From assembly GCA_019055375.1 (NCBI GenBank), contig JAHQIW010000389.1, positions 186,001-250,000 of the forward strand: DNA of 64,000 nt. Reading direction: 5' to 3'. This DNA is from Parelaphostrongylus tenuis. Its lineage: Eukaryota; Nematoda; Chromadorea; Rhabditida; Metastrongylidae. Under the pieces are notes generated by a model. That model worked only from the letters and a program-made list of their open reading frames with translations. It was not told where the DNA came from and ran no database searches. Position 1 is the stretch's first letter. Each line of letters opens with the position of its first letter. A program made the position numbers and the translations under genes. Below are positions 34,305 to 47,600 of this stretch, piece by piece.

Positions 34305-35579
34305 CTGAAACCGAAAGACATTTCGAGACGTAAAAAATAATGAATATGCTAATGATTTGCAGATCCTAGTCTCATAATAGTGGATGAAATGTGGTGAAAA
34401 AAAAAGACTTGTCCTTTCACAAAGAACTACTTCAACTCAAAGGCATGAAAAATTGAAATGAAAGGCATTGTGATTCTCAAAATTTAGCTAGGAATGTTTA
34501 ATGATATACGAAACGGGTGTGGGTTGATCCAATGTCTCACAATTTCTCTGTACATGTGCTAGCCAGTGCGCTACCGGCGCTCCTGTTCCATTACACTTTT
34601 AGCGGCACTAAATTAGCACCGCAGAAAATAGGTGGGACGCGGGTTCTACTCCCTCCCAGGTTCAAGCTTCTGTCAATCACCCAACACTCTTGATTAAAGT
34701 GTTATGACATCATAACACTGCTAAAGTGTTAACTTAAAAAGGATTTCCATAGATCATAATTTAGCATTAGTTAACCTCTGAGTCCTTACTTCCATTTTGC
34801 ATCACTCCACCACTGACAAAGTTCGCCGATTCGCCACTGAAGTCGACTGCGCTCGTCAGCTAGATCACGTAGACGAGCATCTTTTTCTTCCAACACCTGC
34901 ACGGAGGCAGAGTCACGAAGTTTCGACCTAATGACGAAAAAATTTGAAAACTCTCGAGTTATTGAAATCCATTTATCTAATCACTTACGATAACTCTTCG
35001 GTGATACCTCTAAGACGTCCATTCTCGTTCTCCAGATGTACGACATGCTTCATTGTATCCCTAATTTAGAGTAAATAGAAGATTATTGACGTAAATTTCG
35101 AATTTGTTCCTGTTGTAAAAACCATGGAAACTAAAGAACAGTACTAATTTGCTGAAGTACCGGTTAATTTGCTCGTATTTCAGCCGTTCTGCTTCGCTGT
35201 TCCTGAAGGACTGATTGGCCAGTTGAAGTTTTGTCTCCAATGATCTGATCTTAACGCAACTTTTGAACGACTTAGTTTTTGCAGCCAACCTGGCATTCAA
35301 AACTCAGCAGACATTGGGATTTGCCAATTCGTTCCGATGGTTATTTGATAGCCACGAATTTTTTACTTATTGCTGGTTATCTGGTTCCTCGGAACGGATA
35401 AAAATGTGCTTGTGTAGGTAAAGGAAATAAACAAAGCGGACACAAAAAGAATTATCATTATAGAAATGGAATATAACCTGAGCCTTAGCCGACTCATCAA
35501 CGTTGTCCAGTGTTGATCTCATTTTGGGTGAACCTAAAACAGTCATAGTTGCGAATAGTGATAACCATTGACTAGGCAC

Positions 35580-35629
<50 letters not shown>

Positions 35630-38600
35630 TTAATTATATACATATATAGTTATCTATATGGAAACAATGCTGGTAACTTGACTATGCTCACTTGGTGGTG
35701 GTGGGGCTAGACGATCAGGATCGCTCAAAAGGGTGAGTTGGTTTTGCAGATAAGCGACTCTATAAATGTTGTACTCAATTTGATAAAGTAGTAGTGATAA
35801 TAACAAATGATTATTCCTTCCATGATATTTTTCTAACATTTCATTATGAAAAATAATGAGTAATTGAAGAAACAACTGAATACTAATGTGAGCTGATTTC
35901 AACCTAAACCAAATGGTATTCTTACTTTTCTTTTGAATTGTTCAACCATTCCTTATGCTCTCCAAGATGCCATTCGCTTTCCTCCTTTTCTTTCTTTGCG
36001 GTTGCAAGACTGGATCGAAGATCGGCGATTACATTGTGAAGGTTGCTTAAACATCACATTTTAGCTAAATCTGGTATTACTAAAAAGATATAATATTAAG
36101 GAAACAATAGAGATTAGATTAATACATTTCCTTCATTTTCATCAGTTACAATGTAAGCGAACAAAACACCTGTTTCCCATCTTGTTGCTTCAACTATCCC
36201 AACACATACAATTTTCCCTCACAATCTTTCCTAATCTTCAATTTACAAAAAAGGATATACTGAGGAAATAAGCAACAAATTTACACTCAATAGCATTTTT
36301 ACGAATAATAAATTCTGAGCAAAAACAACAGACCATCAAAATACTTAAAAACTTACTTGATCTCTTCCTCTTTTTCTCCAATTTCCTGAATTCTGCAAAA
36401 AGAAAACTTTTACGTAAAAATCATTGCCTGCTTCCTGCTCAGTTCAATGATAGACCAACATCTTACCGATTTCTCGCTTCACGGAGATCATTCTGAGCGG
36501 CTTCGAGCTCTCCAAGGAGCTGTGATAAGCGCTGATCTTTTTCCGCAATAACGGCGCCTTGTTCATTGATGTTATTAACCAATTGGGTTTTCTCCTCCAA
36601 CAAATCGGCAATTTTCGCTTCAAGCGAGGTAACACTGTAAGATTAATCTTTTTAGCACAAGTAACAACGGGCATGTAATTAATTCCTTTCGCGAGGTAGC
36701 TTTTCTAACTAGTCATTCGATAGCTTAAATCTTGACAATTTTCTAATCTGCTATGAATTTTAAGAAAAGCCTTGTTAGTGCGCTGTAGCAGCAAAAACAA
36801 GTTGCGTCTCACCTTTAACGAGCAGTTTGTGCTTGACTAGGGCTTGAGAATAGCTTTGCAACATTTCCAACATGGTTTAAGTGCTTATCAATAGCATAAT
36901 AGAATGATGATTGTGAAACTGGGTATGGTTATTGAATAAGCCTTCATACAGCGGATAAAATATAACGTTTCGCATCCAGAGAAATACGCCCCAAAAGCGT
37001 TTGAACGCGCAGAGATAATCATGATGTATCAGAACATAGGAAAAGCTGATAGTCTTTCTGAAATGGAGAAAAAATTTCTGAGTAGATATTCAATATAACG
37101 CTTCTTTCGAATCGCAATGGGTCTTCCGAATTCAAACGCATCTTAAAAGGATGTGATTTTCGTCAATTATTTCAGGATTTTTTCTTAGTTTCGATAACTG
37201 TCTAGGTCTTCAGTATTATTATTATAGAAGCGACATTGTTCTACCGTTATATTGATATAAGCTTCAATTTCGGCTTCAGATAACTGTTTCAAAGTTATGA
37301 GAGATTCGCTATAAAGTACCTGCGACGGATTACCTACATGCGTGAAACGTGATCTTGTTTCTGGTTTACAGCGCTTTATGCAACCCTTTCCAAAAATCAA
37401 TTCCAGTGCCAAATTGTCGAGATTCAAGCTATCAAATGTCTAACAAGTATTTAGTGAAAATCCATCCAGAGACCACCATTACCCAGTAAACAAAATGAAC
37501 TGAGTATGAAACAGAACATTATTTCGCTGCTAGAACGCAACACGAAAGGCTTTTCAGTAACCGAGCACATCAATTGAGGTGCCGCGATTCAAGCTTCTAA
37601 ACAACTAAAAAAGTTCATGGTAAAAACTTTCCCACAGAGAAAGGCGTCCAGAAAGTCGTGTATCGAGATGGATACACGTTGTCCTGAAAAGCTGATGCAG
37701 GTAAAGGCGTAAGAGGTATGGCGCGTGTTGCTCGCTTATTCACACCACAAGAGAAAAAAATATCAGATGGAGTTGCAAATGAGAAAATATTTTGCAGAAA
37801 GTTTATTCGTCTCCAATTTTTTAGTGGCTACAGTTTCTTAACTGTTCGGCAAAGTGATGTATTAATGAGTGGTGAGCAGCAATCGGGTAACACTCTGCCT
37901 GGACGGCTATTTAATTAAATTGTACGTTTACCATCACTGTTCCCGTGTGACTCGTCTTCTAATAAAGGCTGCACATGTGAACTGCCCGATTCATAGATGA
38001 TGACATTATTGGCATTCTTTAAATCGAAGATCCGAAATAATTCAACTGCTGTAAATGGTTGACATGGAATAAAAAAGCGAGCTTAAAGGTAATGCAGAGA
38101 AGTATGCTTTGAGCATTTGCGACGTGACCACCATGAAGATATTTCATAATGGGGCATAGGGGACGACGTAAGCTCTACAAAAGTCATTTTGATACCCGAC
38201 GATTTATTCTGGCGCACAGAAACTTTTCCTACAGTTCTTATAATCTATTGCTAGCTTACCCATCACAGGTGTAGGATCGTGGCTCATTCAGAGAGAGAGG
38301 TACCCTGTCGATAATTTCTCACTTAATTCCTCATTTCAGAGAGAGGATGTCGCCGCCAAAGAGAGTGCGCCTAGAGAGTTGGTTGGTCAGAGGGCACAAA
38401 AATGTCTCTGACTTCATAAATTGGCATCAGATGCAGCGCTTAGAATTATTTTTCACAAGCAATTCATTGTTTACTAAATTTCAATCGCTATGATGACTTG
38501 TGGGTACTGCTCAAAATGAGAAGATATCAAAACCAAAAGTAAGTGTCCTAATATTCCATATACAACTCTGCCGGCAGCAGTCTGATTGCATAGTGGACGA

Positions 38601-41600
38601 ACTTCTTCCAATATTCAAGAATTTTGTATGCACTACAAATACGTGAGGGTATACGAGAGAGCATTGCCATATAAAAGTTGATAGACGTGCAGAAATTTTG
38701 AAAAAGGAAAGCATCATCCAATCATATGAAGAATAACAAGCACAGATTCCAAATTGCGACATTGTGTATTATGTGACTTTTGTTATGGGAGATAGCAAGT
38801 TAGGCAAAAATTAGCGGCTTCGTCTCATTGGCACACCATGAGAAATAAGGCGTCTTCGCGAATGCGTCAAAGATATCCGCATCCTTTAGGCCGCCGTTTC
38901 TTAGCATCTACCTATTGTCAACTCTAGAATGATAACTGGAGCTTGTTTTTTGAACTCTTTATAAATGCATGTCTCGTTGATTGGCCAAAGTTTTGAAGCG
39001 TTTGCTTTGACCTGTTGCAGGCCAAAAAGCATTTCAACGTTCTAAAACTTTAGCGAAGGATTAACGAACGTCGGACAACACCGTGCAACAAGGATGTACC
39101 GTAGGCAGGATTACCAAGGCTGAACAATACATGGAAGTAATGCAATGCATCTTTGGAAATACCGTCCTCCTTACAGGAAACATATCGCAAATCATAAACC
39201 TCAATCCAATATGCAAAAGATGATACTGTTTGCGACAACGGATACAAAGCTCCGGAATCGGTATCAATAGACCTGTCGGAAAGAAACCGCTTAACCTTTT
39301 GAGGACCATCGTTGATGGATAGGCGCCGTCGCATTTGTTATTATTGACCAGTGAGAACAAAAGAATTGGTCAATTTGCAGCAATTGTTAGCTACAAAAAC
39401 CATTTTTCAAGAACCCTGTATGACGTGGAATGAAAGTTGACTTAGAACCAATCTGTTATTCGAATTTACATTGATCACAAAACTTGTGTGTCTACAATAT
39501 AACTCTACAACATTTGTTCCAGAAGAAAGCGATATTACAAGGGATTTCGTCTTTTCGCATCCTGACAAGCTTATCAAAATATTAACGAAAACTCGACAGT
39601 AGTTGATTAATGGAGTGAAGAAGCATCTATAGGGAGTGTTAAATGCCATAGTGCTTCATTAGTTATAATATGAGAAAACATGACGGCGAAGATTCTGAAG
39701 TTTTACGATCATAGCACAACAGCCAAAAATTCAGGGTGAACTTTACACGTGTTTTGAATTAACCTCACGACTCCCAAAATAAATACAACAGATGTGAGCT
39801 AGCTATGTATGTCACACTAGTTCTTAGTCGGAGGGAACATTGACTGTACTATAATCGATGAATGACTGAAAAGCTGTCTATCAGCGAGCTGTCGTCGAGA
39901 TATATTTTCGAAACCTAATTTGAACTATGGAAATATTCAGTCGAGCGGGATCCCGCTGAACATAACTTTTTGATCTCTGAAAACGATAATGTTTGCCAAA
40001 ACTTCAGCTGCTATGAAACAAAAGTTTTTTTGAAACTCTCGCTTAGCCTATGAAACTCATTAGCTTTGATGTAGTAATTTTTTCACACGTGTCACTGGTT
40101 ACTGCGCGAACTGAATGAGTGGCTGATTAATCATCGAATTCAAGAACAATTACCTATGGCAATCGACGAATACGTTGATGTCTACATCCTACTTCAGTAT
40201 TCGAGTGTTCCTACGAATTTTAGATCTTATGGCAAATCTAATCGACACATTGCTCAAAATCTAGTTGCGCATAACATCCGAAAAGTCGGAAATTGCATAA
40301 AAAGACACAGACTGATTTTGAAAAATTTCTTGTAAAAAACCAGACTTGTTGATTTCTTCTTGTGAGTCTGCTTGCGAGATAGCAGTTTGCTGCATATCGC
40401 CACATCGATGGAGTAACTGAGCTATCTCTTGGTCCTTCTGCCTCAACTCTTCGTCCTTTTCAATGATGCTGCAATGAAAGATTAATTATTGACACTCTTC
40501 ACAAAACTTAAGAGAAATAAAAAACACTTACGTAAGTTTGGCTTTCTCAAAGGCATCTTGCAGCTCGCTATGGGTCCTGTGATCATCTTCTTGTCCACCT
40601 GATGACTTCACGAATTCTTCACTGCAGAAAACGGCATAAAAGTACTGTTTTCAACTTACAGGCTAGAAGTTTAGCTAAAGCAAAACTATGTGCACATCGA
40701 AGCATATTATTTTACATTTTCCGACATATCGCGCCCTCAATCAGAATAGATCTCATGCGTAGGACACGATAAACAATAGTTCAGCTTCTTACTTCCACTC
40801 AGAAGATTCTAGAGGACTGAGAGATAGGACATGGATAGAAGGATAGATAGATCGGTTAAGTTGCAGAGTTCCATTTCCTTCTAACATTCTTGCATTACTA
40901 AAGCGTCATAACATAAAAGTTTTTTAGCAACAAACTTATAGCAATTATGCTATAAGTAACGCAGAAGATTGTACTCATAAGACCAAATTACAGCAACCAT
41001 TTCCATATTTGATTGTGAGATAAAAAAGTTATTACTTTTCCTGCGCTTGAAATTTCTCGATAGATTGCTGAAGTTCGAGGTTATGACGAATTTCTTCCCG
41101 CAACTCCTCTTTCAGCTCCTTTATTCTGAAACAGAACCAAAATCAATTATCTATTTGCAGCTCGCATTTTTTCACTGATAATTTGTCACCTAGCAACTGC
41201 TATGATCTAATTAGAGAAAGTCGTATATATTACACTTTAATAGCCCATCAAAGAACATTTATATGCAAATATATATACATTTATATAATGTACATATGTA
41301 CATATATATGTATATGTATACATAATGTAAAATGACTGTGTATGTCTCAGACAGACGTGGCAAAGTGACGGAGAGAAAGTGCAGAGCAGTACTTGGTGAA
41401 GCTGCAAAGATCGAAAAGTCCGTTCTCATCACCCACTAAGTATAAGATTAAAATGACATTCTTCGGACGCCTAAATAGACTGTCACCATTTTCTCAAAGA
41501 CAACGAAAAAGACCGTCTAAGACTCCTAAATTGATGCCTTTGAACAATGTCTATCTACATCATCGTCACCTCGGCAAGGCAAGGTACATGATGCACCAAC

Positions 41601-44600
41601 GCTTCTCCACTCCAAATATCGTTATATCATATCGTCATCGGAGAACAATTCAGTGCACGCTACTGACAATTACTTGACAGATCGCAAGATATATTTCAGT
41701 ATGCAAGGATTGTAATGAGTGCCAATGAATATGTCATGCTTCATATTAAGAGATGATTGTGAAGTTAGCTCAAAAGCTTCGTGATATAGATGAGATATTG
41801 AACATTAGAGTAGCCAACGATGACTACCTGAATAACGGTAATTTGATTAATTCGTTCGAGGCCAGATGAATTTCGTACACTGATTTCGTGCAGTGTCTCG
41901 GCAAAGTGGGTATTGGGGTTACTTTGATGGATGTGCGCCCGATACAATTAGAATTTCATAGATAAGAGCGGTTTGATTTTTGTAAAAAGAAAAGGACGGA
42001 CAAACACGTACACGTAAGTGTAGACTTACGGCGTTTCATGATTCACAGAAAAAGTGCCTAGCCAAAGTGAAAGAAGAAAAATTTCAAAAGTTAGGAAAAA
42101 ATATATTAAACGAAATCAGCAAAGAAAAGTGTACGCACGCGCCTATTTTTCAGCAAAGACCGCTAATAACTACGGAATTTTAGCTGAAAAATATGTGCAT
42201 TCGCCTCATAGGACACAAACTTCGTTTTCTACGCACAGACACCTTTGACAAACAATTGATTACTTTACTGTTTAACAGGAAGTATTAGGGTTGGTTCACC
42301 TAAGAGCAGCTTCAATGAACTCTCTTGAGTGATACTCTACGTCTTATAAATATAAAACCTCATTTTGTAACAACAAAAATATAGATTCCATTGGAAACTA
42401 CGACACTGTCTTTCGAGTGCGCTCCGTCAAGCGGTCGATCGCGCCGCCTGCCGGTCAAGTTTGAAAACCTTTTTCGCTGGACAGAGCTTTTTCGTTCAGC
42501 TTCTTGTAATTAATCAGAAGCTCAAATCCCGACGGTTTGATGACGTGCTAGGTTTCTAAGAAATCCTTTGTTAAGTGTTGTTTCAGAAAAGATAAGCTAA
42601 GCTCCATACTCGAATTGTTTTGTTTGCTCGCCTTAGGTTCTACATTGATTCGCCTCTATGCCACTTCAGTAAAGTATAGTGAGCCCTCACTCGTAAGGAA
42701 AGCAATGTATCATTTTTATCCAAGGATCTCCAAGAAGAAGTTTCGCTCACATGGCTATTGTTTGTACGCCTGACATCTTATAAAACATAGCCGCCAACGG
42801 CCGCTGCCTTCCGTTTGTCGTTGAGAGGTGTAGGTCGCAATTCTACCTGAGCTCGACGGCTTGGTGTACAAGGCTAAGTCTCGAAAACGTACCGTTGACG
42901 TAAAACAAACTCTAAAATCCTTTCAGCACTTTTCTAACACTCAAAGACTGCCAGGATAATCCTCGCGCAAGAAAATAGAACCTTTTCCATTTTTAAGCTC
43001 GTCGTCATACTAAAAAACACAGCAAACAAAAAATCATGCTAAGCTTTTTTTATTTCTGAGCTATAGTGAGGAGCATCTCTCTTATCGATTACCACTCCGA
43101 CATTGTACGGGGTCATTTTGAGTGTCTAACTATGACCCCGTCAGCGGAAAAAAATCTGTCCAACTCTCACTGCTACCCAGAAGATAATTAGCACGGAGGC
43201 GTCGGTGTGTGCGGAACATCCCTCTCCCACATTGGAATGACGCGTCATTCAATAGTAACGTTGGTGAAGGCAAAAGCGTCCTGCAATTATCGTGTATTCG
43301 AGTTCGCCGCTTATCGTTTTTGTCGAAAACGATCAGAGCAGTGCACATGCTCTATCTTCTATCAATCTTGTCGAAGTGCTGAAACAAAAGCAACACCATA
43401 CATTAGTGAGTGTGGATCGGGACACATGTTGCGTTGACGTTCTAGGCAGGACGTTGTTGATGTGCTGAAAATTGCTAAAAAGCAACAGCGATGAAAAACA
43501 GAGGAGCTGGATGACTGGAATTTGTCGATTACGCATTGCGATGTTAATTTCCGCGCTATGCACGTGCTTTTTTGTGTGTATGTCAAGGGAATAGTTCTGA
43601 ACATATTCCACTGTGATATGTTTAACAGAGTCTAAACATCTTTTGAATTCAAATAAAAGAACTCTGAACAAAATTGGAGCCAAATTGACCAGGAGTAGAC
43701 CTGTCTTCCCTAATCACTCTAATTAATGCCTATGGCAACAGACTACACTGGTTTTCCATCACACACGCTTTTTGTCGTTTCAGATGGAGAAAAAACTCGA
43801 CAGACTTAGAGTCATACAACCATGGAAGTTCACTACCATAATTTCAAACATACTAGTCATATGCGCTACAGAACTTCCATCAAGTCGCCCTTACGGACAA
43901 TTCCTCAATAAGCTCAATCAAACTACGACAGAGAGCTCAAATAAGTGGTATCAGGTCTTTATTTCGAGTGCTTTATTAAGACCACGCTTAAGATTCATAG
44001 ATCCTTTCATTATTATTCGAGCCAACTTGTCATGTGGTCTGGTAAGCGCTCTTGTACAGCCCGATACACGTGTTTCGTCCTTACAGACTTGTCACTCGGG
44101 CAGAACCCGTCGTCTTTCGATGTTTTTACAGTCAGTTCTCACGGGAGCTCTGCTCCCTTACAGAGAGTCATCGAAGACGAACGGTTTACACTCCATGTCA
44201 AGTGGAATTTCCACCTAACACAGAGCGTTTTGCGCACTCGATTGCTCTTTGGCTGGTATTTATATCCCGTGAGATCTGACTATAAAAAATATCGAAAGAC
44301 GACGGGTTCTGCCCGACTGACGAGTCTATAAGGACGAAACACGTGTATCGGCTGTACATGTGCCCTTACCAGACCACATGACAATTTGGCTCAGATAATA
44401 ATGAAAGGTATCAGGTCTTTCCACTAATTTTAGCACTATGAGCAATAAACACCAAATTTAATAACCAGAAGTAGTTGGAAATGCATGGTTCTGATGTCGT
44501 TCAATTGCAAATTTCCTTGTGAACATTTTGGTACACAACTTGCCTATACTCACTCTAAAATGGAGCTATCTTGGGAGCAAATTCGCTTGCTACTCATGCA

Positions 44601-47600
44601 CGGATATTGCGTGACAGAAAATGCTAGTAAAGCGGCGTGGCAAGATTAGTGAAGGTTGGGGAAACAGAAGGTTGGTCGGTTACAGAAAGGACGATTAGGA
44701 AGTGGTTTGCGAGTTTGAAGTTGGAGGAAACAGTTTGGAGGATCGGCAGTGCTCGGGCCTCTATAGGAAGCTCCATTAATCTTGCGCGAAACTTCGCTAG
44801 TATTTTCCCCTACGGACCACTCGCGCACTACCAAGGTGAATTCGTTCTGACGGCAGCTCCATCTCAAAGCAAGTGTAAGAAAGTTGTACAACAAAATGTT
44901 CGCAAGAAAATGCTCAACTGAACGATATCAAGATCATGCGATTTCAATTGCTTTTGGTTATTAAATTTGGTATATATTGTTCTAGTGCCAGAGCTTCGAA
45001 GAAATCATTGATGCACGAGGTACTCAATGAAATGGTTCTCTAACCTTGCTGAGAGTACTATAGAATTATAAATACATTGAAAGACACCATATTCAGATGC
45101 CTTTGCAACAATTTAACAATAATCATCTTGAACTTAGAAACGGACACCGATTTTGGACTAAAGATTGATATTTGTTTGGGTAATGAGGTTTAGCAGAGAA
45201 AGTTATGACTACACTTAGCCCTGTCGATGACGTCAGCAGAAAAGACAGGGATGGATAAAAAGTGTATCACATATTGGAAAAAATGGCTTAGAACTACGAA
45301 CATCATCACTACGATGAAACTAAGAGCCGTGAATCCAATGGAATGACCATATCAACAAGTGTTTTCCGTTACGTTAAATTTTTCGCGGTCAAAGTCATTA
45401 CGAAAGCCAGTCACATGACTGAGTAGTAATCATGAGAAGAAAGGTACGATTTAAAGGCAACAAAATGCATTAAGACTAGACGTCTACATATGAATAAATA
45501 CGCCACATTCAAATATGTAAAATTTCAGAGTAAGTGGCACAAAAAATGAATGATAAAAAAAATAAATGAGAAATTGAACGATGTCATTATATACCTCAAC
45601 TTGAGCTCCTCATTTGCATCCAGTAATTTCTCAATTTCCCTGTTTCTTCTGTTCAACAAGTTGATTAACGGTGTTATTGTCACTCTGCAACTTCTTCGTG
45701 GCTATGTACTAGTTAAATGCTATGATAACTGGAAAACCTTTGAATTAGCTTAAAAGATTACCCTGAAGAACGTAAAGGAGTCTAAGATTTGTGACCCCGA
45801 TGGTTGTTCATGAATAATGAAAAAATGTTTCAACTATAAAGTATTATTCACTCAAAAAAATGCATGAAGGACAAATGCGAACCCTTTTTGAATTACTTTG
45901 ATAATTATTTGTCAGAAATTGTTGCTAAGTACATAGCAACAAGTTCGATAATTCCTACCTCATCGCTGATGTGCACATTTTCTGGTTGTGCCTCGAAACC
46001 GCTCTTCACTCCTCTGGTTCGCGAACTGGTACGAGTCGTTTTCTCAGCACGAGGAGCTTTTACTCCATATGTAAGTCCGGCCGTTGCTAAATCATTTTAT
46101 GTATTTTAATAGCCTAATATTAGACGAATTATGACGCGAAGGGTATAGTTATGGTCAGCAAAAAGAGGCGCTAGTATTCAATGATATTTAATGGATATTG
46201 TTAGGAATAAAACTTTAAGCAGCAGTAGATTCAAGAAAATTGGGAATGTGAGCACAAGGAAGATCCGTCGAGAAGTGGAGTTATGACGATCATAAGGAAA
46301 GTTTTTGGGAAAAGATCCAGCTCAGGCATATTTTCGCAACATGTGCATTATCGATCAGTGCAAATAAGGTATAGTACAGAACCACATTTATGTTCATTTA
46401 TCGCAGTCGTAGACACTCACCACTTTATTTCCCATTAAATACTCATAACTTTACAAAATGAGAAATAAAACGTGGTGAAGTAATAGATTCGCAGATGATT
46501 AAATAGTGTTCGATTAATTCGAGTAGTTACAAATTATATAGCCTCAGAAGAACTCATCGCAACACACTGTAGAATGGAGACATAAGAAAATCCTAAGACT
46601 TTAACTAGGCCTGTTCTTCTTTCGTGAAAAGTAACGTAGTGGCATCGTCAAATTGTAACAACTGAACGCGATTACGGGTTACTGGTACCGTAACAAGTAA
46701 AGTAATTTGAGAATCCCCAAGATCGACTACCTATTATCATCGTCAATTTTTAATAATCCGCAGTTTTCTCTTTGTACCAGACACAAGATTATTGCTATAG
46801 AATTTACTGTGTCAGCTGACGTTTTTAACCTTCACCAAAGCCTGGAAAGATCAGGTTGCTAACTATGCAGCCAGTAACAACCTCATTTTTTTCCGGGTTC
46901 TGGGGAACAGGAAATAGGAGGATAATCAGCTGTCAAAACGATTTTTATAATGATATTCGCGTGTTTAGTTCATAAGGAAATAGTGTGAATAGTATGAGGA
47001 GCTAAGTTTCTCTGCTGGTGAGAACGATATCAATCAAAATGTGTAAACGCTTACCAATCAACTTTTGAACAGCGGAGATGTTTTTCTCAAATTGTTGTGA
47101 AGCCTTCGTATAGTCAGCATAGTGAGAGCCATGTTTACTACCATGAGCTATAATGAAAAACCATAGCAATAAACTGAAGCGATGTTGTGATATATAAAGA
47201 AATTCAAACACAGTATTGTTAAGATTTTGATGCGCAAAGAATCACAGCGTGGCTAGTCATCGCATTTAACTGATAGCCGAACCAGATTTTTGAGATCGTT
47301 AGTCTATTCTTCGGTTCCTAAAATAAGATAAGATCCGGGAATGATCTACATGGCCTAACAGTTTTGATGGGTCATAATCACCGCGACACGGGTATCGAAA
47401 TGTGAACACACGATTGCCAAAGGAAATAGAAAGACGTGTTAGTATATAAACTACTACGAAAATCCTAAACACCGAATTACCATCTTATCTATGCAAAAGT
47501 TTCTCATTGGAGATAACTAGTTCTTAATCAAACATGGTCTTTGATTTTATCGAGCTCAGATGGACGATATCGAGAAGGCTGTGTAGTTTCCAGGGTGTTC

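Larger units (their letters stand above)
43961..44406. mobile_element. Hammerhead-ribozyme element, locus D, 14-bp TSD
   Basis: Bounded by an exact 14-bp direct repeat GGTATCAGGTCTTT (43947-43960 and 44407-44420). It starts ATTTCGAGTGCTTTATTAAG and ACCACGCTTAAG, runs through one unit, then ends with an inverted arm; arms 44009-44135 and 44277-44401 pair with few mismatches. It carries one defective and one good ribozyme. The long target duplication points to insertion by target-primed reverse transcription rather than a DNA transposase. It is intronic in the minus-strand gene. Confidence 0.88.

Noticed and set aside
37185..37427. Missing coiled-coil exon at 37.2-37.4 kb
   Set aside because: The frame is open with a usable donor, but the phase is wrong for both neighbours and the text is not heptad-like.
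41765..41947. Extra exon ending at a GTAGTC donor
   Set aside because: No acceptor lies at the 5' side, and neighbouring exons already join in phase without it.
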